Below are positions 52,971-63,659 of a DNA stretch of 64,000 bases, piece by piece (within the stretch, counting starts at the first letter, position 1; each line of letters begins with the position of its first letter). Location: the NCBI RefSeq assembly GCF_001424645.1, contig NZ_LMQR01000001.1:1171301-1235300 (forward strand), written 5' to 3'. The DNA comes from Frigoribacterium sp. Leaf415. Lineage in GTDB: Bacteria; Actinomycetota; Actinomycetes; Actinomycetales; Microbacteriaceae. Both the position numbers and the translations under genes were made by a program. The notes beneath the pieces were generated by a model. The model saw only the letters and a program-made list of their open reading frames with translations. It made no database searches and had not been told where the DNA came from.

Positions 52971-53066
52971 TGGATGGTGCCGACCGAAGCCGACACGAAA
53001 GATTAGCACGGCTCGGAGGGCCCTCGTGACCACCGCCACGTCCGTCGGGGCGAGGGGCACGGCAGG

Positions 53067-53072
53067 TAGCGT
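53067..53072 (+). promoter_or_regulatory. -10 box of the M20 peptidase, leaderless type
   Basis: TAGCGT, 7 nt before ATG 53080. Confidence 0.55.
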
Positions 53073-53079
53073 GGGACGC

Positions 53080-54408
53080 ATGACGACGACCCCCACGAGC
53101 ACCGGCCCGACCGAGTCCGAACTCGACGAGACGGCCCGCATCGCCCGCGACCTCATCCGGTTCGACACGTCGAACTACGGCGGTGGGCGGTCGAACGGAG
53201 AAGCCGACGCGGCCGAGTACGTCGAGGCGGCCCTCCGCGAGCTCGGCCTCGAGCCGCAGCTGTTCGAATCCGAACCCGGCCGGGTCAGCGTGATCGCCCG
53301 GGTCGATGGAGCCGAGCCGGCGAAGCCCGGCCTGGTGGTGCACGGCCACCTCGACGTCGTGCCGGCCGACCCGGCGAACTGGTCGGTCGATCCGTTCGGC
53401 GGGGTCGTTCAGGGCGGCATGCTCTGGGGGCGCGGGGCCGTCGACATGAAGAACATGGACGCCATGATGTTGACGGCCGTCGGCGACATCCTGCGGGCGG
53501 GCGAACGACCGGCCCGCGACCTGGTGCTGGGGTTCCTCGCCGACGAGGAGGCCGGGGGAGTCCTCGGCTCGCACTTCCTGGTCAAGGAGCACCCCGGGTT
53601 GTTCGACGGCGCCACCGAGGCGATCAGCGAGGTCGGCGGTTACTCGACGTTCATCGACGGACGCCGCTCGTACCTGCTGCAGACGGGGGAGAAGGCCCTG
53701 ATCTGGATCAAGCTCCGGGCACGGGGCACCGCCGGCCACGGCTCCCAGATGATCGAGGCGAACGCCGTGACGCGCCTGGCCGAGGCCGTGGCCGTCCTCG
53801 GCCGCCAGCAGTGGCCGATCGTGCTGACCGACACGACGACCGCCCTGCTGGGCGAGGTGGCCCGCATCCTCGACGTCGACGTGCACGAGGTCGCCCCCGA
53901 CGAACTGGTCCTGCGTACCGGCACGGCCAAGGGCTTCATCCGCGGGTCGCTGCGGACGACGACCAACCCCACGATGCTGACGGCGGGCTACAAGCACAAC
54001 GTCGTGCCCGACACGGCCGAGGCCCTGGTCGACATCCGATGCATGCCGGGGCAGGAACAGGCCGTGCTCGCCGAGGTCCAGGCGCTGATCGGCGACGACG
54101 TCGAGATCGAGACCCTGCACACCGACATCGGGCTCGAGACGCCGTTCTCGGGCCCCCTGGTCGACGCGATCACCGCCACCCTCGATCGCCACGACCCGGG
54201 GGCACCCGTCCTGCCGTACCTGCTCTCGGGCGGCACCGACAACAAGGCCCTCAGCCTGCTCGGCATCGCCGGGTACGGCTTCGCCCCGCTCCGGCTCGAC
54301 GAGGGCATGGACTTCCCGGCCATGTTCCACGGCGTCGACGAACGGGTGCCACTCGACGCACTATCCTTTGGCAGTCGCGTCCTGCGGGACCTCTTGTCGA
54401 CGTACTAG
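53080..54408 (+). CDS. M20/M28-family metallopeptidase
   Basis: Zinc-dependent aminoacylase or dipeptidase of 442 residues. Metal-binding HGHLDVVPAD (about 87-96), GRGAVDMKNM (about 119), the catalytic pair in FLADEEAGG (about 157) and a C-terminal FHGVDERVPL histidine follow the ArgE/DapE/CPG2 pattern. The exact substrate is open. The open frame continues upstream across the tRNA; ATG 53080 is chosen because of the leaderless box. Confidence 0.9.
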   Translation: MTTTPTSTGPTESELDETARIARDLIRFDTSNYGGGRSNGEADAAEYVEAALRELGLEPQLFESEPGRVSVIARVDGAEPAKPGLVVHGHLDVVPADPANWSVDPFGGVVQGGMLWGRGAVDMKNMDAMMLTAVGDILRAGERPARDLVLGFLADEEAGGVLGSHFLVKEHPGLFDGATEAISEVGGYSTFIDGRRSYLLQTGEKALIWIKLRARGTAGHGSQMIEANAVTRLAEAVAVLGRQQWPIVLTDTTTALLGEVARILDVDVHEVAPDELVLRTGTAKGFIRGSLRTTTNPTMLTAGYKHNVVPDTAEALVDIRCMPGQEQAVLAEVQALIGDDVEIETLHTDIGLETPFSGPLVDAITATLDRHDPGAPVLPYLLSGGTDNKALSLLGIAGYGFAPLRLDEGMDFPAMFHGVDERVPLDALSFGSRVLRDLLSTY

Positions 54409-54436
54409 CAACCCCCGCACCAGAAGGGTCACCCGC

Positions 54437-55279
54437 GTGGAGCATCTCCTCCAGGCACTCCTGCTCGGCCTCGTCCAGGGCCTCACGGAGTTCCTCCCCG
54501 TCTCGTCGAGCGCCCACCTGCGGCTCGTCGGCCTGTTCTTCAGCCACCCCGGGGCGGCGGTCGAGTTCGACCCGGGCGCCACCTTCACCGCCATCACGCA
54601 GCTCGGCACCGAACTGGCGGTCGTCATCTACTTCTGGCGTGACATCACCCGCATCGTCTCGCGCTGGTTCGCCGGCGTGACCGGCAAGATCCCGCGGACC
54701 GACCCCGACGTCCGCATGGGCTGGCTCGTGATCATCGGCACCGTCCCGATCGTGCTCGTGGGCTACGTCGCGCAGGAGTACATCCGCACGGTGTTCCGCT
54801 CGCTCTGGATCGTGGCGATCGTGTTGATCGTGTTCGGCGTGCTGCTCGGCCTGGCCGACCGTCTCGGCAAGAAGACCGAGCGCTTCGAGGACATGCGCTT
54901 TGGCCACGGCATCGCCGTCGGCGTCGCCCAGGTGCTGGCGCTCTTCCCCGGCGTCTCGCGGTCGGGCGCCACCACGACCACGGCCCTCGCCCTCGGCTAC
55001 ACGCGGCCGGCCGCCGCGCGGTTCTCGTTCCTGCTGGCCGTGCCCGCCGTCTTCGGCAGCGGCCTCTACGAACTCGTCCAGAGCTTCAGCGACCCCGGGC
55101 CCTACTCGCTGGGTGAGACCCTGGCCGCCACGGTCGTCGCCTTCGTCGTCGGCTTCGTCGTCATCGCGTTCTTCATGAACTACATCTCGCGCCGCAGCTT
55201 CGCCCCCTTCGTGGCCTACCGCATCGTGCTCGGCGTCGTCCTGCTCGTCCTGCTCGGCACGGGCGTGGTGGCTGCATGA
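54437..55279 (+). CDS. uppP: Undecaprenyl-diphosphate phosphatase
   Basis: Recycles undecaprenyl diphosphate to the carrier phosphate for peptidoglycan and polysaccharide synthesis. The 280 residues carry the BacA motifs LGLVQGLTEFLPVSSSAHL (about 9-27) and PGVSRSGATTT (about 171-181) and eight or so membrane helices. GTG 54437 follows AGAAGGG. Its stop overlaps the mshC ATG (ATGA). The same pair is syntenic in mycobacteria. Overproduction can give bacitracin resistance, but that is not implied here. Confidence 0.95.
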   Translation: MEHLLQALLLGLVQGLTEFLPVSSSAHLRLVGLFFSHPGAAVEFDPGATFTAITQLGTELAVVIYFWRDITRIVSRWFAGVTGKIPRTDPDVRMGWLVIIGTVPIVLVGYVAQEYIRTVFRSLWIVAIVLIVFGVLLGLADRLGKKTERFEDMRFGHGIAVGVAQVLALFPGVSRSGATTTTALALGYTRPAAARFSFLLAVPAVFGSGLYELVQSFSDPGPYSLGETLAATVVAFVVGFVVIAFFMNYISRRSFAPFVAYRIVLGVVLLVLLGTGVVAA

Positions 55280-56538
55280 GGTCCTGGGCCGAACCCGTCG
55301 TCCCGCGCCTCCCCGGCCTCGGCGACCTCCCGGCACTCCACGACACGTCGACCGGCACGGTGCACCCGACCGAGGTCGACGGTTCGCGGGCCGGCCTGTA
55401 CGTGTGCGGCATCACGCCCTACGACGCCACCCACCTGGGTCACGCGTCGACCTACCTGGCCTTCGACACCCTGCTGCGCGTCTGGCGCGACGCCGGGGTC
55501 GAGGTGGTCTACGCCCAGAACACGACCGACGTCGACGACCCGCTGCTCGAGCGGGCGACGGCCACCGGCGTCGACTGGCGCGAGCTCGCCGACGACCAGA
55601 CCGACCTCTTCCGCAGCGACATGCAGCACCTGGCCGTGGTGCCACCGACGCACTACGTCGCGGTGACCGAGGTGGTGACCGACGTCGCCGACGCCGTGGC
55701 GCGCCTCCTCGACCGGGGTCTCGCGTACCCCGTGCCGACCGACGCCTCCGGTGCGGGCGACGACCTGTACTTCGACGTCCGGGCCGCCGAACGCGACACC
55801 GACTGGCACCTGGGCCTCGAGAGCCGCTACGACGCCGAGACGATGGCCCGGTTCTTCGCCGAGCGCGGCGGGGACCCCGACCGCCCCGGGAAGCGCGACC
55901 CGCTCGACCCGCTGCTCTGGCGCGCGGCCCGTGACGACGAGCCGTCCTGGCCGACCACGCTGGGGGCCGGCCGTCCGGGCTGGCACATCGAGTGCACGGT
56001 GATCGCCCAACAGCACCTCGACGTCCCGATCACGGTGAACGGCGGCGGCAGCGACCTGGTGTTCCCGCACCACGAGATGAGCACGGCGCACGGCACGGCC
56101 CTCACCGGCCGCCCCTACGCCGTGCACCACACGCACACCGGCATGGTCGCGTACCAGGGCGAGAAGATGAGCAAGTCGCTCGGCAACCTCGTGAAGGTCA
56201 GCGAGCTCGTCGCCGAGGGCCACGACCCTCGCGCCGTGCGGCTCGCCCTCCTGGCGCACCACTACCGCTCCGACCGGGAGTGGTTCGACGCCGACCTCGT
56301 CGCCGCCGAGCAGCGCCTCGGCCGCTGGGTCGCCTGGGCGACCACGAGCGAAGGAGGCGCGGCGCCGGTCACGGCCCCCACCCCCTTGGTCGTCGCCCTG
56401 CGTTCCTCCCTCGCGGACGACCTCGACACGCCGTCGGCCCTCGACGGCGTCGACGCCGTCGTGGCCCGGGCAGCAGCCCCGTCCGAGGTCGACGTGGACG
56501 CCGTCCAGGCGCTGCTGGGCATCGACCTGCGCGCCTGA
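55276..56538 (+). CDS. mshC: Mycothiol biosynthesis ligase (Cys:GlcN-Ins ligase)
   Basis: Joins cysteine to GlcN-inositol in mycothiol synthesis, a pathway limited to actinobacteria. The 420 residues are a cysteinyl-tRNA-synthetase paralogue: the zinc cysteine C44 in YVCGITPYD, THLGHA (HIGH motif, about 52-57), WHIECTVI and KMSKSLGN (about 297). It lacks a tRNA-binding domain, which separates it from CysS. Translationally coupled to uppP. Confidence 0.95.
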   Translation: MRSWAEPVVPRLPGLGDLPALHDTSTGTVHPTEVDGSRAGLYVCGITPYDATHLGHASTYLAFDTLLRVWRDAGVEVVYAQNTTDVDDPLLERATATGVDWRELADDQTDLFRSDMQHLAVVPPTHYVAVTEVVTDVADAVARLLDRGLAYPVPTDASGAGDDLYFDVRAAERDTDWHLGLESRYDAETMARFFAERGGDPDRPGKRDPLDPLLWRAARDDEPSWPTTLGAGRPGWHIECTVIAQQHLDVPITVNGGGSDLVFPHHEMSTAHGTALTGRPYAVHHTHTGMVAYQGEKMSKSLGNLVKVSELVAEGHDPRAVRLALLAHHYRSDREWFDADLVAAEQRLGRWVAWATTSEGGAAPVTAPTPLVVALRSSLADDLDTPSALDGVDAVVARAAAPSEVDVDAVQALLGIDLRA

Positions 56539-56610
56539 GCGCGTCCCGGAGCACGCACGCGCCCGACCGCCCTGGGCGACTCCGGGAAACAGGTCACCCG
56601 CCCCGTTTTC

Positions 56611-56624
56611 CATGCGTATGCATG
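56611..56624. promoter_or_regulatory. Near-palindrome upstream of the histidine kinase
   Basis: CATGCGTATGCATG matches its reverse complement at 12 of 14 positions. It lies about 32 bp before the kinase -10 box and could be a response-regulator site. Confidence 0.35.
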
Positions 56625-56655
56625 AGTGTTCCTCAATCAGCACGGCCGTCTGCCC

Positions 56656-56661
56656 TACGAT
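56656..56661 (+). promoter_or_regulatory. -10 box of the two-component operon, leaderless type
   Basis: TACGAT, 7 nt before GTG 56669, with a possible TCAATC -35 at 17-bp spacing. Confidence 0.5.
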
Positions 56662-56668
56662 GGTCGGC

Positions 56669-58012
56669 GTGGAACCGTCGATCACCGCTCCGGCCCCGGC
56701 CGCGACGCCGAGCGACGCCCGCCGTCCACTCACCCGACGCGACACGCGCGTCGACCTCTGGATCGCGGCCCTCACCGCCGTGCTGGGCCTCGCCACGCTC
56801 TGGCTCAGTGCCGTCATCGTCGCGGACGCCGACGGGGCGGCTTCCCCGTCGATCGTCGAGAGCGTGCTGTGGCTCGTGGGCCTCTGCGCGCCGCTCGCGT
56901 TCCGTCGGCAGAGGCCCGTGGCCGTCCTCGTCGTCGTGTCGGCCGTGTTCCTGGCCGCCCAGCTGAGGGGCTATCCCGACACGCTGACGCCGTCGATCGT
57001 CGAGTTCGTGGCCATCTTCACCGCGAACGCCTGGGCCGCCCGGCGCGCCCGTGCGCTCGTCGTCAGCGTCGTCGTGACCGCGGTCATGTTCGTCTGGCTC
57101 GGGGTGTGGCTGCGCTCGGTCTACGTGTCGGACGCCGAGGCCCCCGACCCCGTGACCCTCGCCACGATCGCCTACACGCTCGTGTCGAACGGCATCGTCC
57201 TCGTCACGGCCATCGCCTTCGGCCGCGCGGCCCGCGTGTCGGCCACCAGGCTGCACGCGCTCGAGCGCACGGGGGTCGAACTGCGGGCCGCACACGAACT
57301 CGTCGCCGACCGGGCCATCAACGAGGAGCGCACGCGCCTCGCCCGCGAGTTGCACGACGTGGTCGCCCACCACGTCGCCGTCATCGGCATCCAGGCGGGC
57401 GCGGCCCGGCGGACCCTCGACCGGCCCGAGATCGCACGGGGCGCCCTCTCGGCCGTCGAGGGCACGGCGCGCACGACCATCGACGAGCTCGACCGCCTGC
57501 TGTCCGTGCTGCGGTCGCGTGACGGCGAGGCCGGGTCCGCCCCCGCGGGCCTCGGTGCGCTGCCCGAACTCATGGCCGACACGCGCGCCCTCGGTCTCGA
57601 GGTCCGGTTCTCGGTGCACGGCGACGCCCACGACGTCCCCGAGAGCATCGGGGTGACGCTCTACCGCATCACCCAAGAGGCGCTCACCAACACCCTCAAG
57701 CACGGCAACGCCTCGCTCGCCGAGGTGCAGCTCCGCTACGGCGACCGCACCGTCGAGGTCGAGGTCGTCGACGACGGCCGTCCCGGCCCCACGCCCTACC
57801 CCGGGGCAGGCCCGCCACAGGGCACGGCGGCGTCCGGCGCCGGACTGGGCCAACGGGGCATGCGCGAACGGGTCGACCTGCACGGCGGTGAGCTCCAGCT
57901 CGGCCCGCGACCGCGCGGGGGCTACCGGGTGCACGCCGTCCTGCCCGTGAGCGCCTGCGCCGACGCCCGCCCCCGCGACCACGTCGCCACCGACCCCTCC
58001 GGGAGATCATGA
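56669..58012 (+). CDS. Sensor histidine kinase (HisKA_3 type)
   Basis: Membrane sensor of 447 residues with an N-terminal block of about four to five helices (about 30-185) and a short coiled linker. The phosphoacceptor is H229 in RELHDVVAHHVAVI, and the HATPase_c domain shows ITQEALTNTLKHG and GLGQRGMRERV. GTG 56669 is preferred to ATG 56660 because the ATG lies within the -10 box. It overlaps the response regulator (ATGA). No extracellular sensing domain is evident, so a membrane-stress or cell-envelope signal is likely. Confidence 0.88.
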   Translation: MEPSITAPAPAATPSDARRPLTRRDTRVDLWIAALTAVLGLATLWLSAVIVADADGAASPSIVESVLWLVGLCAPLAFRRQRPVAVLVVVSAVFLAAQLRGYPDTLTPSIVEFVAIFTANAWAARRARALVVSVVVTAVMFVWLGVWLRSVYVSDAEAPDPVTLATIAYTLVSNGIVLVTAIAFGRAARVSATRLHALERTGVELRAAHELVADRAINEERTRLARELHDVVAHHVAVIGIQAGAARRTLDRPEIARGALSAVEGTARTTIDELDRLLSVLRSRDGEAGSAPAGLGALPELMADTRALGLEVRFSVHGDAHDVPESIGVTLYRITQEALTNTLKHGNASLAEVQLRYGDRTVEVEVVDDGRPGPTPYPGAGPPQGTAASGAGLGQRGMRERVDLHGGELQLGPRPRGGYRVHAVLPVSACADARPRDHVATDPSGRS

Positions 58013-58704
58013 CCGACACGACCGATCCCGTCACCGTCCTGCTCGTCGACGACCAGGATCTCGTCCGCACGGGTTTCCGCATCATCCTCGACACCGCGCC
58101 CGACGTCCGCGTCGTGGGCGAGGCCTGCGACGGTCTCGAGGCCGTCGACCTCGTCCGGCGACTCCGCCCCGACGTCGTCGTGATGGACATCGAGATGCCC
58201 GTCCTCGACGGGCTCGAGGCGACGCGCCGCATCCTCGCGCAGTCTCCCGAGGGCGGCCCGGCGGTCCTGGTCCTCACGACGTTCGGCCGAGACGACTACG
58301 TCTTCCGGGCCCTCCAGGCGGGGGCGAGCGGCTTCCTGCTCAAGACGGCCACGCCCGAGGACCTCATCGAGGCGATCGCCGTCGTGCACCGCGGCGACGC
58401 CCTGCTCTCGCCCCAGCTCACCCGTGCCGTCGTCGAACGCGCCGTAGGCGACCCGGCGACGTCACGGGTCGTCGTCCCCAGTCCGGCCCTGGCGACCCTC
58501 ACCGAACGCGAACGCGAGGTCCTCGACCGGCTCGCCTCCGGTGCCTCGAACGCCGAGATCGCCCGTCGACTGTTCCTCGGCGAGGCCACGGTCAAGACGC
58601 ACGTCTCCAACGTGCTCGGCAAGCTCGGCCTCCGTGACCGGACGGCGGCCGTGGTGTTCGCCTACGAGAACGGCGTCGCCGTCCCGGGCGAGCCCGCCAC
58701 CTGA
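58009..58704 (+). CDS. NarL/LuxR-family response regulator
   Basis: DNA-binding partner of the kinase, 231 residues. Receiver domain with DDQDL (14-18), phosphoacceptor D60 in VVVMDIEMP and K109-like lysine in GFLLKTATP; C-terminal GerE helix-turn-helix with LTEREREVLDRLASG and EATVKTHVSNVLGKL. ATG overlaps the kinase stop. Confidence 0.93.
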   Translation: MTDTTDPVTVLLVDDQDLVRTGFRIILDTAPDVRVVGEACDGLEAVDLVRRLRPDVVVMDIEMPVLDGLEATRRILAQSPEGGPAVLVLTTFGRDDYVFRALQAGASGFLLKTATPEDLIEAIAVVHRGDALLSPQLTRAVVERAVGDPATSRVVVPSPALATLTEREREVLDRLASGASNAEIARRLFLGEATVKTHVSNVLGKLGLRDRTAAVVFAYENGVAVPGEPAT

Positions 58705-58761
58705 GGGGGGCGCCGAGCCGGGGCCACCGAGCCCCGTCCGACGGGGTCACGGCACGGCGAC

Positions 58762-59673
58762 TCAGGGGACCGGGGGATACCGCGGGTCGTCCGGTCGGCC
58801 GTCCCCGCCCTTGCCGTCGCGCCGCCGCAGGTACCGTTCGAACTCCTGCGCGATGGCCTCCCCGCTCGCCTCGGGGCTGTCCACCGTGTCGCGGGCCTGC
58901 TCGAGCTGTTCGATGTAGCCGGCCATGTCCTCGTCGTCGGCCGCGAGGGCGTCGATGCCGGACTCCCAGGCCGTCGACTCGGCGGCGAGCTCACCCCGGG
59001 GGATCGTCACGCCCGAGAGCTCGTCGAGCTTCTCGATGAGTGCGAGCGTCGCCTTGGGCGACGGGGCGTTGTGGACGTAGTGCGGCACCGAGGCCCAGAT
59101 CGAGAGGGTCGGCACGCCGGCGGCCTCGGCGGCGTCGGCGAGGACCGACAAGATGCCCACCGGCCCCTCGTAGGTGCTGCGCTCGAGGGTGTACTCGTCG
59201 CGGACGGCCTCGTTCTCGCTGCTGACGAAGACCGAGATGGGCCGCGTGTGGGGGACGTCGGCGAGCATGGCCCCGAGGAACACCACGCCCGTGACGTCGT
59301 GCACGTCGATCAGGTCGACGATCTCGGCGGCGAAGCCCCGCCAGCTGCGCGACGGTTCGGCACCCAGCAGCACGAGCACCTCGGTGGCGGGCGACGCGGG
59401 GTCGCGGGGGAGGACCGTCGCGGCGTCGGCGGCCGCGTGCAGCTGGATGCGGGGCCACACGAGGGTCCGCACGCCGTCGTCGTCGAGCCCCACCTGCGGA
59501 CGGTTGAACTGGTAGTCGATGTACCGTTCGCCGTCGAGCTCGGCCACCGGTTCGAGCGAGAGCGTCTCGACCAGGCTGCGCGCGACACCGCTGGCGGCCT
59601 CACCGGCGTCGTTCCAGCCCTCGAAGGCCACCACCAGCAGGCGTCCCGCAGCGAAATCCGACGTGTTCGTCAA
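58762..59673 (-). CDS. PAC2-family protein
   Basis: Protein of 303 residues of the PAC2 family (archaeal/eukaryal proteasome-assembly chaperone-like). VVAFEGWNDAGEAASG (about 14-29) and the Rossmann-like VLVLLGAEPSRSWRGF region are diagnostic; the acidic C-terminus follows. In mycobacteria a PAC2 protein (Rv2125) lies between mshC and the Pup locus, as here. The start is TTG 59671-59673 behind AGGACTCAGG. The actinobacterial function is unknown. Confidence 0.87.
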   Translation of the reverse strand: MTNTSDFAAGRLLVVAFEGWNDAGEAASGVARSLVETLSLEPVAELDGERYIDYQFNRPQVGLDDDGVRTLVWPRIQLHAAADAATVLPRDPASPATEVLVLLGAEPSRSWRGFAAEIVDLIDVHDVTGVVFLGAMLADVPHTRPISVFVSSENEAVRDEYTLERSTYEGPVGILSVLADAAEAAGVPTLSIWASVPHYVHNAPSPKATLALIEKLDELSGVTIPRGELAAESTAWESGIDALAADDEDMAGYIEQLEQARDTVDSPEASGEAIAQEFERYLRRRDGKGGDGRPDDPRYPPVP

Positions 59674-59742
59674 CCTGAGTCCTCACCGTGCCGGAAGGGC
59701 GTCCGGCGCTTGACCCTCCACGATAGACCGTGACCGCCACCA

Positions 59743-59751
59743 GGAGGCGCG
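59743..59751 (+). repeat. Core copy of the dispersed motif between PAC2 and HAD genes
   Basis: Intergenic GGAGGCGCG, extended to AGGAGGCGCGGG, lying in a GTGACCG/CGGTCAC inverted repeat (59730-59736 and 59768-59774). Confidence 0.7.
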
Positions 59752-59780
59752 GGCCGGGAGGCCACGCCGGTCACGCCCGG

Positions 59781-59786
59781 TAGACT
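59781..59786 (+). promoter_or_regulatory. -10 box of the HAD phosphatase, leaderless type
   Basis: TAGACT, 8 nt before GTG 59795. Confidence 0.5.
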
Positions 59787-59794
59787 CGTCCGCC

Positions 59795-61592
<1,798 letters not shown>

Positions 61593-61697
61593 CCGTCACG
61601 GGGCGACCCGATCGCCCCCGCTAAGCTGTCCCCGCATCCGAACGACCCGACCGGTCGCCCCACTCGACCCCCGGTCGCCTCCACGAAATGAGTCCCC

Positions 61698-62627
61698 GTG
61701 CGCAAGATCCCCGCCCTCGTCGTGACGGTCGGCCTGCTCGCCTCGATGACGGCCTGCTCGACCACGGCCGGACCCGGCTCGACCGGCTGCCCCCCCACGG
61801 GTGACGCCGCCTCGGTCGTCACGGCGACCGGTGACTTCGGCACGAAGCCCGACGTCGACGTGCCGACCCCGATCGTGACGAAGAAGACCGAGGTCTCGAC
61901 GCTCATCCAGGGCGACGGTCAGCGACTCGTCGACGGCACCCCGGTCGTCATCGACTACACCCTCTTCGACGGCTCCACGGGGCAAGAACTCGAGGACAGC
62001 GGCTACGACGGCTCGACGAACGTCCCGTTGACCGTCGGTGGCCAGACCCTCGCCCCGCTCGTCGACGCGCTCGAGTGCTCCACGGTGGGCTCGCGCGTGG
62101 CGGTCGCCGTCAAGGCGAGCGACCTCTCCGCATCGATCAACGGTGCCGCGGCGACCCCGAACGACGACCCCGACGCCGCCTACGTCGCCGTGGTCGACGT
62201 CAAGCGGGCGTTCCTCGCGAAGGCCGACGGGGCCCTCCAGCTCGGCGCGAACGGCCTCCCGGCCGTCGTCACCGCACCCGACGGCGCACCCGGCATCACG
62301 ATCCCCGCAGGCGACGCACCGGCCGACGAGGTCGTGCACCTCGTCCGCAAGGGCCACGGCACGACGCTGACGGCCGACGACACGGCCGTGGTGCAGTTCA
62401 CGGCCGTCACCTGGAGCCAGCCCTCCACCGTCGCCGGTTCGACCTGGACGAACGGCGGATCGGCGACGCCGGTCGACCTCGGCGACGAGCAGATCCCCGA
62501 CGACATCCGCTCGGCCCTGGTGGGGCAGCAGGTCGGCTCGCAGGTCATGGTCGTGCTCCCCGCGTCCGCCGAGAGCGGCGGCTCCGCCTACGTCTACGTC
62601 TTCGACGTGCTCGGGGCGATCCGATGA
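61698..62627 (+). CDS. FKBP-like peptidyl-prolyl isomerase lipoprotein
   Basis: Predicted extracytoplasmic lipoprotein of 309 residues. Lipobox MTAC at about residues 17-20. Two FKBP-like halves follow (GDGQRLVDGTPVVIDYTLFDGSTG near 73 and a related C-terminal copy with VPVDL-like LIG motif, LVGQQVGSQVMVVLP). A homologue next to pafB is common in Micrococcales. GTG 61698. Confidence 0.8.
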   Translation: MRKIPALVVTVGLLASMTACSTTAGPGSTGCPPTGDAASVVTATGDFGTKPDVDVPTPIVTKKTEVSTLIQGDGQRLVDGTPVVIDYTLFDGSTGQELEDSGYDGSTNVPLTVGGQTLAPLVDALECSTVGSRVAVAVKASDLSASINGAAATPNDDPDAAYVAVVDVKRAFLAKADGALQLGANGLPAVVTAPDGAPGITIPAGDAPADEVVHLVRKGHGTTLTADDTAVVQFTAVTWSQPSTVAGSTWTNGGSATPVDLGDEQIPDDIRSALVGQQVGSQVMVVLPASAESGGSAYVYVFDVLGAIR

Positions 62628-62651
62628 CGCTGCCCTGCTGAGCCGGTCGCC

Positions 62652-63659
62652 GTGCCCGCTGCCCGCACCCCCCGCGTCCCCGTCGAAGAGCGTCTGTTCA
62701 GCCTCGTGCTGGCCCTGCTCGCGACGGATTCCGGGCTGAGCAAGACCGAGATCCTGTCGACCGTCCAGGGCTACCGCCAGAAGTACTCACGTGCCGGCGA
62801 CAACGCCGCTCTCGAGCGGCAGTTCGAGCGGGACAAGGACGACATCCGCGAACTCGGCGTCCCCCTCGAGACGATCGACGACCCCTCGGCGGCGGGCAAC
62901 AACCAGGCCCTGCGCTACCGAATCCCTCGCGGGGCGTACGAACTGCCTGAGGACATCTCGTTCTCCTCCGAAGAGACCGCCCTCCTCACCCTGGCCGCGA
63001 TGGTCTGGCGCGAGGGGTCCCTCTCGCACGAGTCCCGCCGGGCCCTCCTCAAGCTGCGGTCGCTGGGGGGCGCCGCCAGCGTGCCCGAGCTCGAGTACGC
63101 GCCTCGACTCCGCTCCCGGGACGCGGCGTTCGAGCCGCTGCGCACCGCGCTCGACCGCGGCGTCGTCGTCCGGTTCGACTACCTCAAGCCCGGCGACGAG
63201 TCCGCCCGTCGACGCGAGGTCGCCCCGGCCGCCCTGGTCCAGCACCACGGTCGGTGGTTGGTGTCCGCGGTCGAGGTCGACACGGGAACGCTCAAGACGT
63301 TCCTGCTGTCGAGGGTGGTCGGTCCCGTCCAGCTGACGTCCTCCCCGTTCACGCGCCCCGACGACGCCACGGCCGACCGTGCGCTGGCCGACCTCGAGCA
63401 GGTCTGGCGCGACCGCACCGCGACCCTCCGCGTCGAGCCGATGTCCGACGCCGAGACCCGACTCGGCAAACGTCGCGGCACCACGCGCGTCGATGCCGAC
63501 ACCCTCACCGTCCACTGGACCGACGAACACCTGCTCGCCGACGAACTGGCCTCCTTCGGACCCGAGGTGACGGTCGTCGAGCCCGAGAGCCTGCGCCTCC
63601 TCGTGCGGCACCGCCTCGCGAACGTGCTCGCCGCCCACGAGGGAGGCGTCCGTGGCTGA
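62652..63659 (+). CDS. pafB: WYL-domain transcriptional regulator PafB
   Basis: Half of the PafBC heterodimer, the RecA-independent activator of the mycobacterial DNA-damage response. The 335 residues have an N-terminal winged HTH (SGLSKTEILSTVQGYRQKY), a WYL domain with VVVRFDYLKPG (about 175) and a WCX C-terminus. GTG 62652. It overlaps pafC by 8 bp. Confidence 0.93.
   Translation: MPAARTPRVPVEERLFSLVLALLATDSGLSKTEILSTVQGYRQKYSRAGDNAALERQFERDKDDIRELGVPLETIDDPSAAGNNQALRYRIPRGAYELPEDISFSSEETALLTLAAMVWREGSLSHESRRALLKLRSLGGAASVPELEYAPRLRSRDAAFEPLRTALDRGVVVRFDYLKPGDESARRREVAPAALVQHHGRWLVSAVEVDTGTLKTFLLSRVVGPVQLTSSPFTRPDDATADRALADLEQVWRDRTATLRVEPMSDAETRLGKRRGTTRVDADTLTVHWTDEHLLADELASFGPEVTVVEPESLRLLVRHRLANVLAAHEGGVRG

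Noticed and set aside
61593..61697. A remnant pup gene between trmI and the FKBP-like gene
   Set aside because: No frame in these 105 bp ends in the GGE/GGQ-type C-terminus expected for Pup, and the space is too short for the other genes.
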